Shown: piece by piece, positions 5,009-5,024 of the stretch
Numbering within the stretch: the stretch's first letter is position 1
Layout: the number at the start of each line of letters is the position of its first letter
Assembly (NCBI GenBank): GCA_030844625.1
Contig: JAUUNJ010000223.1
Location: 1-5,024 of the forward strand
Direction: 5' to 3'
Source: Roseburia sp.
GTDB taxonomy: Bacteria; Bacillota; Clostridia; Lachnospirales; Lachnospiraceae
Length of the DNA: 5,024 nt
Made by a program: the position numbers and the translations under genes
The notes under the pieces: model-generated
Seen by the model: only the letters and a program-made list of their open reading frames with translations
Database searches by the model: none
Told to the model about the DNA's origin: nothing

Positions 5009-5024
5009 CAGACCGTGAGGTCTG
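5009..5024. repeat. Perfect hairpin cut by the window edge
   Basis: CAGACC (5009-5014), loop GTGA, GGTCTG (5019-5024) is a perfect six-pair stem ending exactly at the last base. The bases before it, AAAAATCGCC, would extend the stem if GGCGATTTTT follows outside the window, making a bidirectional terminator. This extension is a prediction. Confidence 0.5.

Overview
The window is AT-rich DNA (roughly 30% GC by eye) with strong AGGAGG/AGGGG-type ribosome binding sites and protein families typical of gut Firmicutes. It most resembles a Clostridia genome, probably Lachnospiraceae; this assignment is an inference from gene types and codon style, not a match. All convincing genes are on the + strand.

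Left edge (1-163): two imperfect 22-23 bp hairpin-bearing repeat units, much richer in GC than what follows. They abut the last ~37 codons of a broken Cro/C1-type (XRE) regulator, whose body carries the best candidate promoters for the next gene.

Centre (204-3019): a complete agr-type peptide quorum-sensing cassette in the order A-C-D-B. It comprises a LytTR response regulator (AgrA-like, TTG start), a GHKL sensor kinase (AgrC-like, GTG start, overlapping agrA by 17 bases), a 45-residue cyclic-peptide precursor (AgrD) and its membrane protease (AgrB, His74/Cys81). AgrD shows a likely five-residue ring, Cys26-Val-Ala-Val-Tyr30. Between agrC and agrD, the decamer TTTTTGACAG occurs twice exactly 21 bp apart, and the second copy supplies a -35 box. 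That is the geometry expected of a LytTR-regulator site and suggests positive feedback on agrDB. The expected circuit is: AgrD is cut and cyclised by AgrB, the exported peptide is sensed by AgrC, AgrC phosphorylates AgrA, and AgrA activates the agrD promoter.

Right half (3020-5024): after an A/T-only terminator-like stem comes a 145-residue protein with a sigma-70 region-4-like helix-turn-helix. It is followed, through a TTGA stop/start overlap, by a probable 47-residue basic peptide ORF. A 74-bp spacer then leads to a lipoprotein with beta-propeller-like repeats, whose gene looks somewhat less AT-rich. The window ends in GC-rich inverted repeats that may belong to a terminator or an insertion-sequence end. 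The sigma-like gene, the small ORF and the lipoprotein are candidate outputs or passengers of the agr system. No second LytTR-type site was seen before them, so that link is only positional.
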